A stretch of DNA of 64,000 nucleotides from Actinotignum sanguinis (GTDB lineage: Bacteria > Actinomycetota > Actinomycetes > Actinomycetales > Actinomycetaceae): the NCBI RefSeq assembly GCF_003957255.1, contig NZ_QDIE01000007.1, positions 1-64,000 on the forward strand, read 5' to 3'. Below are positions 27,638 through 36,250 of this stretch, one piece after another. Every line of letters begins with the position of its first letter. Position 1 is the first letter of the stretch. The position numbers and the translations under genes were made by a program. Below the pieces are notes generated by a model, which worked only from the letters and a program-made list of their open reading frames with translations, was not told the origin of the DNA and ran no database searches.

Positions 27638-28309
27638 ATGAGCACCATCCTCATCGTCGAGGACGAAGAGCGCATTGCCCGCTTTATTGCGAAGGGGGTG
27701 AGAGCAGCCGGCTACACCTCCACCACCGCATCAAGCGGCGGGGAGGCTGTTGACCTGGCGGTCCATACCCCGTTCGATCTGATTATTTTAGATATTGGTC
27801 TGCCGGATATCGACGGTTTCGCGGTGCTCGAACGCTTGCGCGGTCAGGGGCTGGACACTCCGGTTATTCTCCTCACCGCCCGCACCTCGGTGACAGACCG
27901 CGTGGCCGGGCTTGAGGGCGGGGCCGATGATTACATGGCGAAGCCTTTTTCTTTCGAAGAACTCCTCGCGCGTATCCGTTTGCGTTTGCGCGACGCCGCA
28001 GCCACTCCGATACCAGCTAGCTCTGCCACCCAGCTTTCCCACGGCGGCATCACACTGGATTTGCTATCCCACCACGCCCATGTGGGTGGGAAACAGGTGG
28101 AGCTGTCCGCGCGCGAATTTACCCTGCTGGAAACCTTTATGCGCCACCCGGGGCAGGTGCTTTCCCGCGAGCAACTCCTTTCCCGCGTTTGGGGCTATGA
28201 TTTCGATCCAGGTTCCAATGTGGTGGACGTGTATGTGCGCTACCTGCGCGGGAAAATCGGGCGTGACCGTATCGAAACGGTACGTGGAATGGGCTACCGC
28301 CTGAGCTAG
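27638..28309 (+). CDS. OmpR/PhoB-family response regulator of the envelope cluster
   Basis: 223 aa. Receiver domain with acidic pocket E8-D9, phospho-acceptor D52 in LIILDIGLPDIDG, and K near 102 (MAKPF). The C-terminal winged helix has ELSAREFTLLETFMRHPGQVLSREQLL and VYVRYLRGKIG. It lies 28 bp after the kinase; AGAAGGGAG precedes the ATG. Best candidate to bind the GATGAGA-N4-TCTCATC sites. Its 3' end forms part of a long hairpin. Confidence 0.92.
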   Translation: MSTILIVEDEERIARFIAKGVRAAGYTSTTASSGGEAVDLAVHTPFDLIILDIGLPDIDGFAVLERLRGQGLDTPVILLTARTSVTDRVAGLEGGADDYMAKPFSFEELLARIRLRLRDAAATPIPASSATQLSHGGITLDLLSHHAHVGGKQVELSAREFTLLETFMRHPGQVLSREQLLSRVWGYDFDPGSNVVDVYVRYLRGKIGRDRIETVRGMGYRLS

Positions 28310-28362
28310 AGCAGCGCGGGGCCTTCTCAGAGAAGGATCGGGCTGCTAGCTCAGGCGGTAGC
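28293..28362. terminator. long stem overlapping the response-regulator stop codon
   Basis: The arm starting GCTACCGCCTGAGCTAG (28293-28315) pairs with 28342-28362, with a 2-base bulge. Inside, CCTTCT-CAG-AGAAGG makes a second hairpin. The flanking genes converge, so this is probably a bidirectional terminator. The left arm includes the last codons and stop of the regulator gene. Confidence 0.6.
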
Positions 28363-28381
28363 ACCGAGGTATTCAGATGAT

Positions 28382-28915
28382 TTAGTCGTCGCCATCATCC
28401 CAATCGTCATCGTCGTCGTTATCATCCCAATCATCGTCGGCATCGTCATCGTCGCTGCCCCAATCATCATCGGAGTACTGGGGCGGGACGGGGCGTGCGG
28501 GCGCGGGAGCTACCCGCTGCGGGGCGGGAGCCAGCGCAGCCGGTTCCGGAGCAGGAGCAGGTGCCGGAGCAACGTTCGCGGGGGCTGGTGCGGCGCCCGC
28601 GGGCGCCGTCGTCGTACTATCTGAAGCGCCACCGGCAAATTGGTGCGCATTTTCGGCCACATCAATCAAAAGACTGCGCAGGGTAGCACGCTGTGCGTTG
28701 TTGAGCGGAGGGCGCGTCGGTGCGGGCGAAGCAACCGAAGCGGCGCTGCCAGCACCGGTGGTGGTAGCGGAAGTGGAGGAAGGTGCCGTGACGGTAACGG
28801 CGGGGCCCACAGACTGGGTACCGCTCCCGCTCACGGCGTGAGCAAGCTGCATCCCCAAGAAACCGAGGAGCGCCAGCCCGAGAAGCACGGCAAGAAGTTT
28901 CACACGAGTTGTCAT
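28382..28915 (-). CDS. secreted Ala/Pro-rich protein with an Asp/Trp tail
   Basis: 177 aa. A signal peptide or anchor (residues about 6-30, cleavage near AHA-VSG), a Ser/Thr/Ala linker, one predicted helix (LNNAQRATLRSLLIDVAENA), an Ala-Pro-rich rod, and a C-terminal 30 residues almost wholly Asp with four Trp (DDDW repeated). I do not recognise a family. The tail could bind divalent cations, cationic peptides or a cationic (deacetylated) polymer (inference). ATG 28915 was chosen over the upstream frame (to 29002) because the shared palindrome then lies at exactly the same distance as in copy 1. The ribosome site is poor (AAAGG almost abutting the ATG). Confidence 0.65.
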   Translation of the reverse strand: MTTRVKLLAVLLGLALLGFLGMQLAHAVSGSGTQSVGPAVTVTAPSSTSATTTGAGSAASVASPAPTRPPLNNAQRATLRSLLIDVAENAHQFAGGASDSTTTAPAGAAPAPANVAPAPAPAPEPAALAPAPQRVAPAPARPVPPQYSDDDWGSDDDDADDDWDDNDDDDDWDDGDD

Positions 28916-28958
28916 GCCTTTAGTACACCGGAGCGAGATGACGGGGCTAGGAAACAAT

Positions 28959-28976
28959 GATGAGAATCTTCTCATC
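28959..28976. promoter_or_regulatory. palindromic operator, copy 2 (GATGAGA-N4-TCTCATC)
   Basis: Arms identical to copy 1, spacer ATCT, and extended to nine paired bases per arm (TGATGAGAA/TTCTCATCA). Centre 52.5 bp upstream of the ATG at 28915 on the minus strand. Confidence 0.65.
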
Positions 28977-29055
28977 ATCGGGACCAACCTGTGGGGGCGC
29001 AAGACACGGTGTGGTGGTGAAGGCTACCTGGTGGCGCGTTCTAGCGCGAATACGG

Positions 29056-29089
29056 GGGTGGCGGGCCCGCTCTTGCAGACCCGCCACCC
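29056..29089 (-). terminator. hairpin downstream of valS
   Basis: GGGTGGCGGG pairs with CCCGCCACCC across a 14-nt loop, with GAAT/ATTC pairing further out. It follows the valS stop on the minus strand. There is no T-tract. Confidence 0.55.
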
Positions 29090-29144
29090 GAATTCGCTCA
29101 GTTGTACGTAGCGCTACGCGTGATGCGCCGTGGCGCTCGCGGTA

Positions 29145-31787
29145 CTACTTCCGCTTCGGCTCTGGCTCATCCAGCTCGTAATCACCAATGGTGATCTGCT
29201 CACTGGCCTCCGTATCCGGTGTGAAACGGAGCTCCCCGCGCACATGGGCGGCGCGCACCAGGTCTGCGCGCACCTCCTCCAGCAGGGAGGTATTCCCACG
29301 TAGCTCGACCCGAGCGAAGCTGGTGCGCTGCGACATCTTCGCTGCGGATTTCACGCCGCGCAGCACCGTGAGAGCTTGGCCGGCAATCTCGAGCAGTTCC
29401 GCATTCCCGGAACCAGCGGCCTCGCGCAAAGGCGCCGCTTCCGGCCACGCCGCCCGGTGCACCGAGCCGGTACGGTACCAGCTCCACACCTCAGCGGTGG
29501 CGTAGGGGATAAAGGGCGCCAGCAAGCGCAGGAAGGTATCCACCGCAAGCGCCAGCGTCACCCGGGCGCTCTGCGCCTCGGGGCTATCCGAGTAGGCACG
29601 ATCCTTGACCAGTTCCAGGTAATCATCACAGAAGGTCCAGAAAGCCGTTTCTGCCACTTCGAGAGCACGAGTGTGATCAAAGGCATCAAAGGCGGCGGTC
29701 GCTTCCTCCACTACCCGCGCTAGATCAGCCAGCAGGGCACGGTCAATCGGTTCGGTTACGCAAGAAGCATCCAGACACACCGGAGCACCCGCCCCGCCCA
29801 TACCGAGCGCGAACTTCGAGGCATTGAGCACCTTCATCGCCAGACGGCGCCCCACCTTCATCTGCTTTTCGTCAAAGGCAGCGTCCACGCCCAAGCGCGC
29901 GGAGGCCGCCCAGTAGCGCACCGCATCCGCACCGTGCTTGACGAGCAGATCCATGGGGGTGACCACATTGCCCTTGGATTTGGACATCTTCTTATGATCC
30001 GGATCGAGAATCCACCCCGAGATCGCCGCGTGCTTCCACGGCAGTTCCCCGAATTCGAGGTGTGCGCGCACCACGGTGGAGAAGAGCCAGGTGCGGATAA
30101 TATCCTGACCTTGCGGGCGCACGTCCATGGGGTACACGCGCTTGAAAAGATCCTCATCGGTGAGCCACCCGCCCGCGATTTGCGGGGAGAGGGAGGAGGT
30201 TGCCCAGGTATCCAAGATATCGGTTTCCCCGGCGAAACCGCCCGGCTTACCGCGTTGATCTTCGGTGTACCCGGCCGGCACATCACTGGAAGGATCTACG
30301 GGCAGGCTCGCCTCATCCGGGGCGATGACGGCGTCGTACTTCACTTCGCCATTTTCCGAAATTTCGTACCACACCGGAATCGGCACCCCGAAGAAACGCT
30401 GGCGCGAAACAAGCCAGTCAGAGTTGAGGCCCTTGACCCAGTTGTCGTAGCGCACGTGCATGAAATCGGGGTGGAAGGCCAGCTGATTGCCGGCCTCAAT
30501 GAGGTTATCGCGCAGCTCCTTGCCGTTTTTCTCCACGTGGGAGCGCCCGCCGTTGCGGATATACCACTGGCGAGAGGTCACAATTTCGAGAGGCTTATCG
30601 CCCTTTTCGAAGAAGTTTGTTTTACGCATGGTCGGCTTTTCCTCGCCGATCATTTCCCCAGTTTCCTTGAGTTTCTCCACCAGAGCCTTACGCGCCGAGA
30701 ACGTGGTTTTCCCAGCCATCTCCGCGTACATGGCGCGCCCGGCCTCCGAAGTAATCCACTCGGGGATATCGCGCACGAGCCGGCCATCCTTACCGAGCAC
30801 GCTGCGTAGCGGCAGCTGCAATTCGCGCCACCACTCCACGTCCGTGACGTCGCCGAAGGTACAGCACATGGCGATACCGGCACCCTTATCCATCTCCGCC
30901 TTCGGGTGGGCGAGAACGGGCACCTCCATCTCGAACACGGGCACGCGCACGGTGGTGCCGAAAAGGTGCTGGTAGCGCTCATCATCAGGATGGGCGATGA
31001 GGGCCACGCAGGCGGGCAGCAGCTCCGGGCGGGTAGTTTCGATCACCACATCCTCGCCCTCCCCGTGGAAAGCCAGTGCATGATAGGCGCCCGGATAATC
31101 GCGGGCCTCAAGTTCAGCCTGCGCCACCGCGGTCTGGAACGTAATATCCCACAGGCCCGGGGCCTGCGCCTGGTAGGCTTCCCCGCGCGCGAGATTACGC
31201 AAGAACGCGGTTTGGGCTACCTTCTGGGCCTTTGCTCCGATGGTTTGGTAATTCTGCTTCCAATCCACGGATAGCCCCAGGTGGCGCCACAATGCCTCGA
31301 ATTGCTTTTCGTCTTCTTCGGAGAGTTTCCAGCACAGCTCAATGAAATTACGCCGCGAAATGGGCACCTGGTCCGCGTACTTAATGGATTTTGCGCCCCC
31401 CTGGTGCGGCGGCACGAAATTCGGATCGTAGGGCAGGGAGGCATCCCCGCGCACCCCGTAGTAGTTCTGGACGCGCCGTTCGGTGGGGAGGCCGTTATCA
31501 TCCCAGCCCATGGGATAGAACACTGATTTGCCGCGCATGCGCTGGTAGCGGGCCACGGTATCGGTGTGCGTATAGGAAAAAACGTGGCCGATATGCAGCG
31601 AGCCGGAGACCGTGGGCGGCGGGGTATCTACAGAAAAGACTTCGGAACGGGTAGCGGTGCGGTCAAAGGCGTAGGTGCCTTCCGCCTCCCACCGTTCGCC
31701 CCAGGTAGTTTCAAGACCGTCGAGAGTGGCACGATCCGGTACCTCCGTGTGATCGAGGAGTTTGGACTCTTGGTTAAAACTAGTCAT
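29145..31787 (-). CDS. valS: valyl-tRNA synthetase
   Basis: 880 aa. Class Ia synthetase with SLHIGHV (HIGH, about 62-68), the [12 protein letters not shown] active-site strand, an editing domain (about 230-380) and KMSKSKG (about 598). The DNGLPTER form is the one found in many Actinobacteria, and length is normal for it. It charges tRNA-Val and edits mischarged Thr. ATG 31787 has no clear ribosome site. It is not followed by folC, its usual actinobacterial partner, which lies at 52 kb here. Confidence 0.93.
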   Translation of the reverse strand: MTSFNQESKLLDHTEVPDRATLDGLETTWGERWEAEGTYAFDRTATRSEVFSVDTPPPTVSGSLHIGHVFSYTHTDTVARYQRMRGKSVFYPMGWDDNGLPTERRVQNYYGVRGDASLPYDPNFVPPHQGGAKSIKYADQVPISRRNFIELCWKLSEEDEKQFEALWRHLGLSVDWKQNYQTIGAKAQKVAQTAFLRNLARGEAYQAQAPGLWDITFQTAVAQAELEARDYPGAYHALAFHGEGEDVVIETTRPELLPACVALIAHPDDERYQHLFGTTVRVPVFEMEVPVLAHPKAEMDKGAGIAMCCTFGDVTDVEWWRELQLPLRSVLGKDGRLVRDIPEWITSEAGRAMYAEMAGKTTFSARKALVEKLKETGEMIGEEKPTMRKTNFFEKGDKPLEIVTSRQWYIRNGGRSHVEKNGKELRDNLIEAGNQLAFHPDFMHVRYDNWVKGLNSDWLVSRQRFFGVPIPVWYEISENGEVKYDAVIAPDEASLPVDPSSDVPAGYTEDQRGKPGGFAGETDILDTWATSSLSPQIAGGWLTDEDLFKRVYPMDVRPQGQDIIRTWLFSTVVRAHLEFGELPWKHAAISGWILDPDHKKMSKSKGNVVTPMDLLVKHGADAVRYWAASARLGVDAAFDEKQMKVGRRLAMKVLNASKFALGMGGAGAPVCLDASCVTEPIDRALLADLARVVEEATAAFDAFDHTRALEVAETAFWTFCDDYLELVKDRAYSDSPEAQSARVTLALAVDTFLRLLAPFIPYATAEVWSWYRTGSVHRAAWPEAAPLREAAGSGNAELLEIAGQALTVLRGVKSAAKMSQRTSFARVELRGNTSLLEEVRADLVRAAHVRGELRFTPDTEASEQITIGDYELDEPEPKRK

Positions 31788-31854
31788 GGGGCTATTGTTT
31801 CACGCTCCGTGCACTGCGGGAAACTGCGCCGTACGTGAGAGGGGCGACGGCGCA

Positions 31855-31886
31855 GCTACGGCGCGCGGTGCTTCGGGCGCCGTAGC
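31855..31886 (-). terminator. hairpin ending the ABC/phosphatase operon
   Basis: GCTACGGCGC pairs with GCGCCGTAGC across 12 nt, between the phosphatase stop (31923) and the valS start. It is built from the same GGCGC/GCGCC-type words that recur between genes in this window. Confidence 0.55.
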
Positions 31887-31922
31887 GGGTATCCGAGGCC
31901 GTCAGAATGGCGCACCGCCCCG

Positions 31923-32648
31923 TTAGAGGCCGGTATCCGGTTCCACCAGGTGGGCGTGCAGCAGATTAAAAACAGCCGGGTCGATCCCGTGCCCGAGGAG
32001 GTATTCGCGCGCCCCGCCGGCCGCCTCAATGCGCACCGTGGCGGCGCTCAAGGCTTCTTCGGTCACGTAGACGGCGCGGTGCGCGGCCGCCCCCGGGATA
32101 TATTCGCGCCCCATAACGAAGGCAAGATCCTCCTGGTAGCTTTCGCCCAGCGCCGTGGCGGAGGTGAGGTAATCAGCCAGGATTGTTTCGCGGCTTGCTC
32201 CGAGGATGGAGAGGATCAGCCCGGTGACCACCCCGGTGCGGTCTTTACCGGCGGTGCAGTGGATAAGCACCCCGCCTTCCGCGGATAGCTCCGCCACCGC
32301 GGTGACCGCCTGCGCTAATTGCCCACCGAAATTGCGGGCCATCTGCATATACAAATCGGCAAGTTCGGACCATTCCAGGTGGGCAAGCTGATTATTGAAA
32401 ATAGGCACGGAGGCAACGCTCACCCCGTAGTCTGCCCAATTGGTGGTGCCGGCGCGTTCGGCGTCGTCGCGCAAATCAATCACGCCGGTGATGCCCTGCG
32501 CTCTCAAAAAATCTCCCAGGCTCTCATCGTGGCGGAAAGCCGCTGAGGAACGCAGCAGGGCGCGCTCGCGGATATGCCCGCCGGCCACTGGAGTTCCTCC
32601 CAGGGAACGAAGATTATGCAGGCCGAGGGGCAAGCGTGGGGAAGTCAT
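31923..32648 (-). CDS. PtpB-like protein tyrosine/serine phosphatase
   Basis: 241 aa. The CX5R loop is HCTAGKDRTG (C131, R137), the form found in the PtpB/Y-phosphatase-3 family, which act on phospho-Tyr/Ser/Thr and sometimes phosphoinositides. An N-terminal NLRSLGG segment and FRHDESLGDF are typical of this family. No signal peptide is seen, so it is cytoplasmic. ATG 32648 overlaps the stop of the upstream phosphoesterase (ATGA); a longer frame to 32735 is rejected for that reason. It is the last gene of the seven-gene operon. Confidence 0.85.
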   Translation of the reverse strand: MTSPRLPLGLHNLRSLGGTPVAGGHIRERALLRSSAAFRHDESLGDFLRAQGITGVIDLRDDAERAGTTNWADYGVSVASVPIFNNQLAHLEWSELADLYMQMARNFGGQLAQAVTAVAELSAEGGVLIHCTAGKDRTGVVTGLILSILGASRETILADYLTSATALGESYQEDLAFVMGREYIPGAAAHRAVYVTEEALSAATVRIEAAGGAREYLLGHGIDPAVFNLLHAHLVEPDTGL

Positions 32649-33664
32649 CACTGTCCTTTCGAACTGGAGTAAAGCGTATTTTCTAGCAGGTAGGAGCCGG
32701 GCCCGTCCCAGGCGAGCGGATCGCTCGGGCTCCACCCGGGCCGCCCGGCTCGCCGGCCGATAGCTACAACCTCCTCCGGGCTATAGGCAAAGATCTCCTC
32801 GCCCGGCTCTATGTCGCTGGGCAGTGCGGCCGCGGCGTCGTCCAGGTAGGTGATGTCCTGGTGGATACTGGCCTCGCTGATCTGCACCACCGAAAAAGCC
32901 GAGCGGGCTCGTGCGCTTTCCCATTCGGGGCCCCGTCCGAGCGTTGTTTCGTTGGCGAGGGCCGGGCCGACCACCACGGGAACCCCTCCTGCGCGCCCGC
33001 GTCCGGCCAGGTGGTAATGCCCTGCCAGCACCACGGCGGGCGCCACTTCCCAGGATTGCAGGCCCTGCGCCAGGCGCGGGGTATCCATGAGACGCAGCGC
33101 CCCGTGGAGCACCGTCGGGGCGGTCAAGGGCGGGTGGTGGAGGACAAGAACGGAGTGGATGGGCGCGGTGTCGATACCGGGGCGGGGCACGCCCTCCGCA
33201 CCCGGTGTGCTATCAGCATTCGTGATGGCGTCCTCGATGCGGTGGATTTGTTCTCCCAGGTAACCGAAACCGCGCCCGGGAACGGAGCTATCAGCCGCAA
33301 CGAAACGCCAACGTGTTTCTGCCACGGTGATATCGGTGACGGAAAAGATAGGGTCCATGGGTGCGCCGGGCAGATCGAGGGCCTCGCGCATGGCGGGGCG
33401 CCGGTCGTGATTCCCGCAGGCCCAGACCACTGGCGCATCCCACCGTTCCGCCAGTGGTGCAAGGGTTCGCGCAGCGAAATCGTAGGAAGCGGGGGTGCCG
33501 TCATCGGAAATGTCTCCGGAGACAACGATGGCCTGGCAGGGCGCGAGCTCGCCGGCGGCCGCAACAGCCGCTTCTAATAGCCCGGAAGTATCAATTTTTC
33601 CGTAGTGGCGGGCACGCTCGGCCCGCACATGGGTATCGGAGAGGTGCAGGATTCGCAAGCTCAT
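32648..33664 (-). CDS. CpdA/Icc-like metallophosphoesterase
   Basis: 338 aa. Calcineurin-like motifs in order: HLSDTH, VVSGDISDDG, ACGNHD, LHHPPLT and AGHYH. This is the class III cyclic-nucleotide phosphodiesterase/Icc arrangement; the true substrate could be another phosphodiester. The start overlaps the stop of the ABC ATPase (ATGA), and its own stop overlaps the phosphatase start. Being locked in a peptide-type ABC operon suggests that it acts on an imported phosphorylated compound or on a signal linked to uptake (inference). Confidence 0.85.
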   Translation of the reverse strand: MSLRILHLSDTHVRAERARHYGKIDTSGLLEAAVAAAGELAPCQAIVVSGDISDDGTPASYDFAARTLAPLAERWDAPVVWACGNHDRRPAMREALDLPGAPMDPIFSVTDITVAETRWRFVAADSSVPGRGFGYLGEQIHRIEDAITNADSTPGAEGVPRPGIDTAPIHSVLVLHHPPLTAPTVLHGALRLMDTPRLAQGLQSWEVAPAVVLAGHYHLAGRGRAGGVPVVVGPALANETTLGRGPEWESARARSAFSVVQISEASIHQDITYLDDAAAALPSDIEPGEEIFAYSPEEVVAIGRRAGRPGWSPSDPLAWDGPGSYLLENTLYSSSKGQ

Positions 33665-34566
33665 AGGTCATCGTCTCCCTCGGATGGCGTGATAGACAGG
33701 GCGGCAGTCTCGGGCTGCGGTGGATCAGGTAGCAGCGGAACTGCCGCGATAAGTTCACGGGTGGCCGGGTGACGCGGATGCTCCAGAACCTGCGCCGTGG
33801 GAGCATATTCGACGACGGTGCCCCCGCGCAGCACCAGGGTGTCCTCGCACAGATTCTGGACAATGCCCAAATCATGAGAGATCACAATGAGGGTGAGGTC
33901 CAGGCGGGCACGCAGGTCGTGGAGAAGCTCCAGGACGGTGGCTCGTACCGAAACATCGAGGGCGGAAACCGGTTCATCGGCAATAAGAACCTTGGGTTGG
34001 CAACCCACGGCGCGCGCAATAGCGACCCGCTGGCGCTGCCCTCCAGAAAGCTCGTGCGGATAGCGTGAGCCCCATTCCGGGTTGAGATCCACGGCGGCCA
34101 GCGCATCACGCACCATCTCCCGGTGCTTGCCCGGCACGCGCAGCAGGCGCAGCGGTTCTTCAACAATCCGGCCCACCGTCATCCGCGGGTTGAGGGAAGC
34201 AAAAGGATCTTGCAGCACTAATTGGACTTCGTGGCGCAGGCGGGTAACACCCAACTTTCCGTAGCGCACCTCCTGGCCCCGGTAGGTGATGGAGCCGCCG
34301 CTCGGCTCGAGTAAGCCGAGCATCATGCGGCTCAAGGTGGTTTTCCCCGAGCCGGATTCGCCGATAATCCCCAGCGACCGCCCCGCTCGCACCTCGAACG
34401 ACGTGGGTGCCAGAGCCACGGTGCTTCCGTAGGATTTGGTGACATTCTGGCAGCTAAATAGGACCTCCCCGCGTTCGACAGGCCAGTCTTTTTCCAGCGG
34501 TGCCCGAGAAGTCATCCGCAGGGCGGCCTCACGTGGATCCCAAGTTTTTTCCGGTGTGCTTGTCAT
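33661..34566 (-). CDS. peptide-type ABC transporter ATP-binding protein (DppF/OppF-like)
   Basis: 301 aa. Walker A GESGSGKTT, Q-loop LQDPFASLNP, signature LSGGQRQR, Walker B VLIADEPVSALD, H-loop VISHD. The QDPFASLNPR segment is typical of OppF/DppF. The N-terminal 35 residues are an extension without homology I recognise. The start overlaps the stop of the partner ATPase (ATGA). Confidence 0.92.
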   Translation of the reverse strand: MTSTPEKTWDPREAALRMTSRAPLEKDWPVERGEVLFSCQNVTKSYGSTVALAPTSFEVRAGRSLGIIGESGSGKTTLSRMMLGLLEPSGGSITYRGQEVRYGKLGVTRLRHEVQLVLQDPFASLNPRMTVGRIVEEPLRLLRVPGKHREMVRDALAAVDLNPEWGSRYPHELSGGQRQRVAIARAVGCQPKVLIADEPVSALDVSVRATVLELLHDLRARLDLTLIVISHDLGIVQNLCEDTLVLRGGTVVEYAPTAQVLEHPRHPATRELIAAVPLLPDPPQPETAALSITPSEGDDDL

Positions 34567-35369
34567 GACTGGTCACCTCCGTGCACCGTGGGACGTTGCA
34601 AGCTGGTGGCGCGGGCCGCTGCTACAAGATCGTGGGTATAAGGATGCGCGGGACGGAGCAAAATATCCGCGGCGCTCCCTTCTTCTACCAGTTCGCCGCG
34701 GCGCAGTACGAGGATGCGTTCGGAGGTGTGGTAGGCCACCGCCATATCGTGGGTAATCATGAGAACCGCGGTGCTATGTTCGCGGGCGGCATCATCCATG
34801 AGCTGCAAAATATGGGACTGCACCGTGGCATCCAGTGCGGTTGTCGGCTCGTCCGCAATGAGGAGGGCGGGTGCCAAACTCATCGCCATGGCAATAACCA
34901 CGCGCTGGCGTTGGCCCCCGGAAAGCTCATGGGGAAAGCGGTTAATAATGCTTTCCGGGCTAGGGAGCTCCACCATGCGGGCCAGCTCGCTGGCCCGCTG
35001 CGTCGTCGCCGATTTTTTTAATCCCGCGTGAATACGCGAGGCCGCCACCAACTGGTGCTTAATACGCACCACCGGGTTGAGCGCCGTATGCGGTTCTTGA
35101 AAAATACAGCCGATGCGGCGCCCCCGAATTTTCTGGAACTGCGCATCAGAGGCGCCCACCAATTCGCACCCCTCAAAACGAATCGAACCGGTCACGTGCG
35201 CCCCGCGGGGGAGCAGCCCTTGGATTGCCATTGCCGTCATCGATTTTCCGGACCCGGATTCACCGATGAGGCAGACCCGTTCACCGGCCTCCACCGTGAA
35301 GGAAACTCCGCGCACCACCTCGGTGGAACCGAAAGCCACGGTGAGATCACGTACCTCAAGAAGACTCAT
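34563..35369 (-). CDS. peptide-type ABC transporter ATP-binding protein (DppD/OppD-like)
   Basis: 268 aa, slightly short for OppD (about 320) because the C-terminal Cys-rich region is reduced. Walker A GESGSGKSM, Q-loop [18 protein letters not shown], Walker B LLIADEPTTALD. The EPHTALNPV form identifies the D-type subunit. The start overlaps the permease stop. Confidence 0.92.
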   Translation of the reverse strand: MSLLEVRDLTVAFGSTEVVRGVSFTVEAGERVCLIGESGSGKSMTAMAIQGLLPRGAHVTGSIRFEGCELVGASDAQFQKIRGRRIGCIFQEPHTALNPVVRIKHQLVAASRIHAGLKKSATTQRASELARMVELPSPESIINRFPHELSGGQRQRVVIAMAMSLAPALLIADEPTTALDATVQSHILQLMDDAAREHSTAVLMITHDMAVAYHTSERILVLRRGELVEEGSAADILLRPAHPYTHDLVAAARATSLQRPTVHGGDQS

Positions 35370-36250
35370 CGCGTTTCCCTTCCACGCGGATCTAGCACAT
35401 CACGCAGTCCGTCCCCCAACAGATTGAATCCGATAATCGTCAGGACAATCGCGGTGGCCGGGATAAGAATAACGGTCGGGTGGGAATACATGAAGCTCTG
35501 GTAGGTGGAGAGCATGCGCCCCCAGGACGGAGTGGGGGGAGGGGTGCCCAGCCCCAGGTAGGACAGCCCGGCTTCCGCCAGCGTGGCTGTTCCCATGATT
35601 TGGGTGACGCGCACAATAAGCGTGGGAGTGATCGCCGGGAAAATATGCCGCGAGAGAATCCACCAGGAGCGCGCCCCGGCCGCCACGGCCAGGAGCACGT
35701 GATCGGAGGCGGTAGCACGGCGCAATTCAGGCAGCACGGTTCGGGTAACCGCCGGAGCGGAGCCCAACCCGATGGCAACGGTGGACGTGAGGGTGGAACC
35801 GGAAAATGCGGTAACGAGAATGAGGGCGATGATGAGGGTGGGGAAAGCCACCCACACATCGGTGAGACGCTCCGTCAGGGAACCGAGCCACCGCGGGGCA
35901 TAAACAATAATCGAGGCGAGGAGCAGCCCGACCACCAGAGCCACCACAGCTCCTCCGACGCTGGTGAGCACCGTGACCCGTGAACCCAGCACCATGAGGG
36001 AGAAAATATCGCGCCCCAGCTGATCGGCACCAAACCAGTGCGCCCCGCTCGGGCGGGCCCAGGAGGCACGCGAATCCACGCTTTCCGGATCGTAGGGCAC
36101 CCAGATGAAAGAAAGAATAAAGGTGGCCAGCACCGCCAGCACCACCGCGGTGCCGATAAGGCCGGCAGGATTGCGCAGCAGGGCCCGCAAGCGGGCCCGC
36201 CACGGAGAAGTAGCGGAGAGGGCCCGCAGGGCCGGAGAAGGAATACTCAT
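35366..36250 (-). CDS. peptide-type ABC transporter permease (DppC/OppC-like)
   Basis: 294 aa with about six membrane helices, the N-terminal OppC_N segment and a BPD permease domain. The HWFGADQLGRDIFS motif is diagnostic of DppC-type subunits. It overlaps both neighbours by 4 bases. Confidence 0.92.
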   Translation of the reverse strand: MSIPSPALRALSATSPWRARLRALLRNPAGLIGTAVVLAVLATFILSFIWVPYDPESVDSRASWARPSGAHWFGADQLGRDIFSLMVLGSRVTVLTSVGGAVVALVVGLLLASIIVYAPRWLGSLTERLTDVWVAFPTLIIALILVTAFSGSTLTSTVAIGLGSAPAVTRTVLPELRRATASDHVLLAVAAGARSWWILSRHIFPAITPTLIVRVTQIMGTATLAEAGLSYLGLGTPPPTPSWGRMLSTYQSFMYSHPTVILIPATAIVLTIIGFNLLGDGLRDVLDPRGRETR

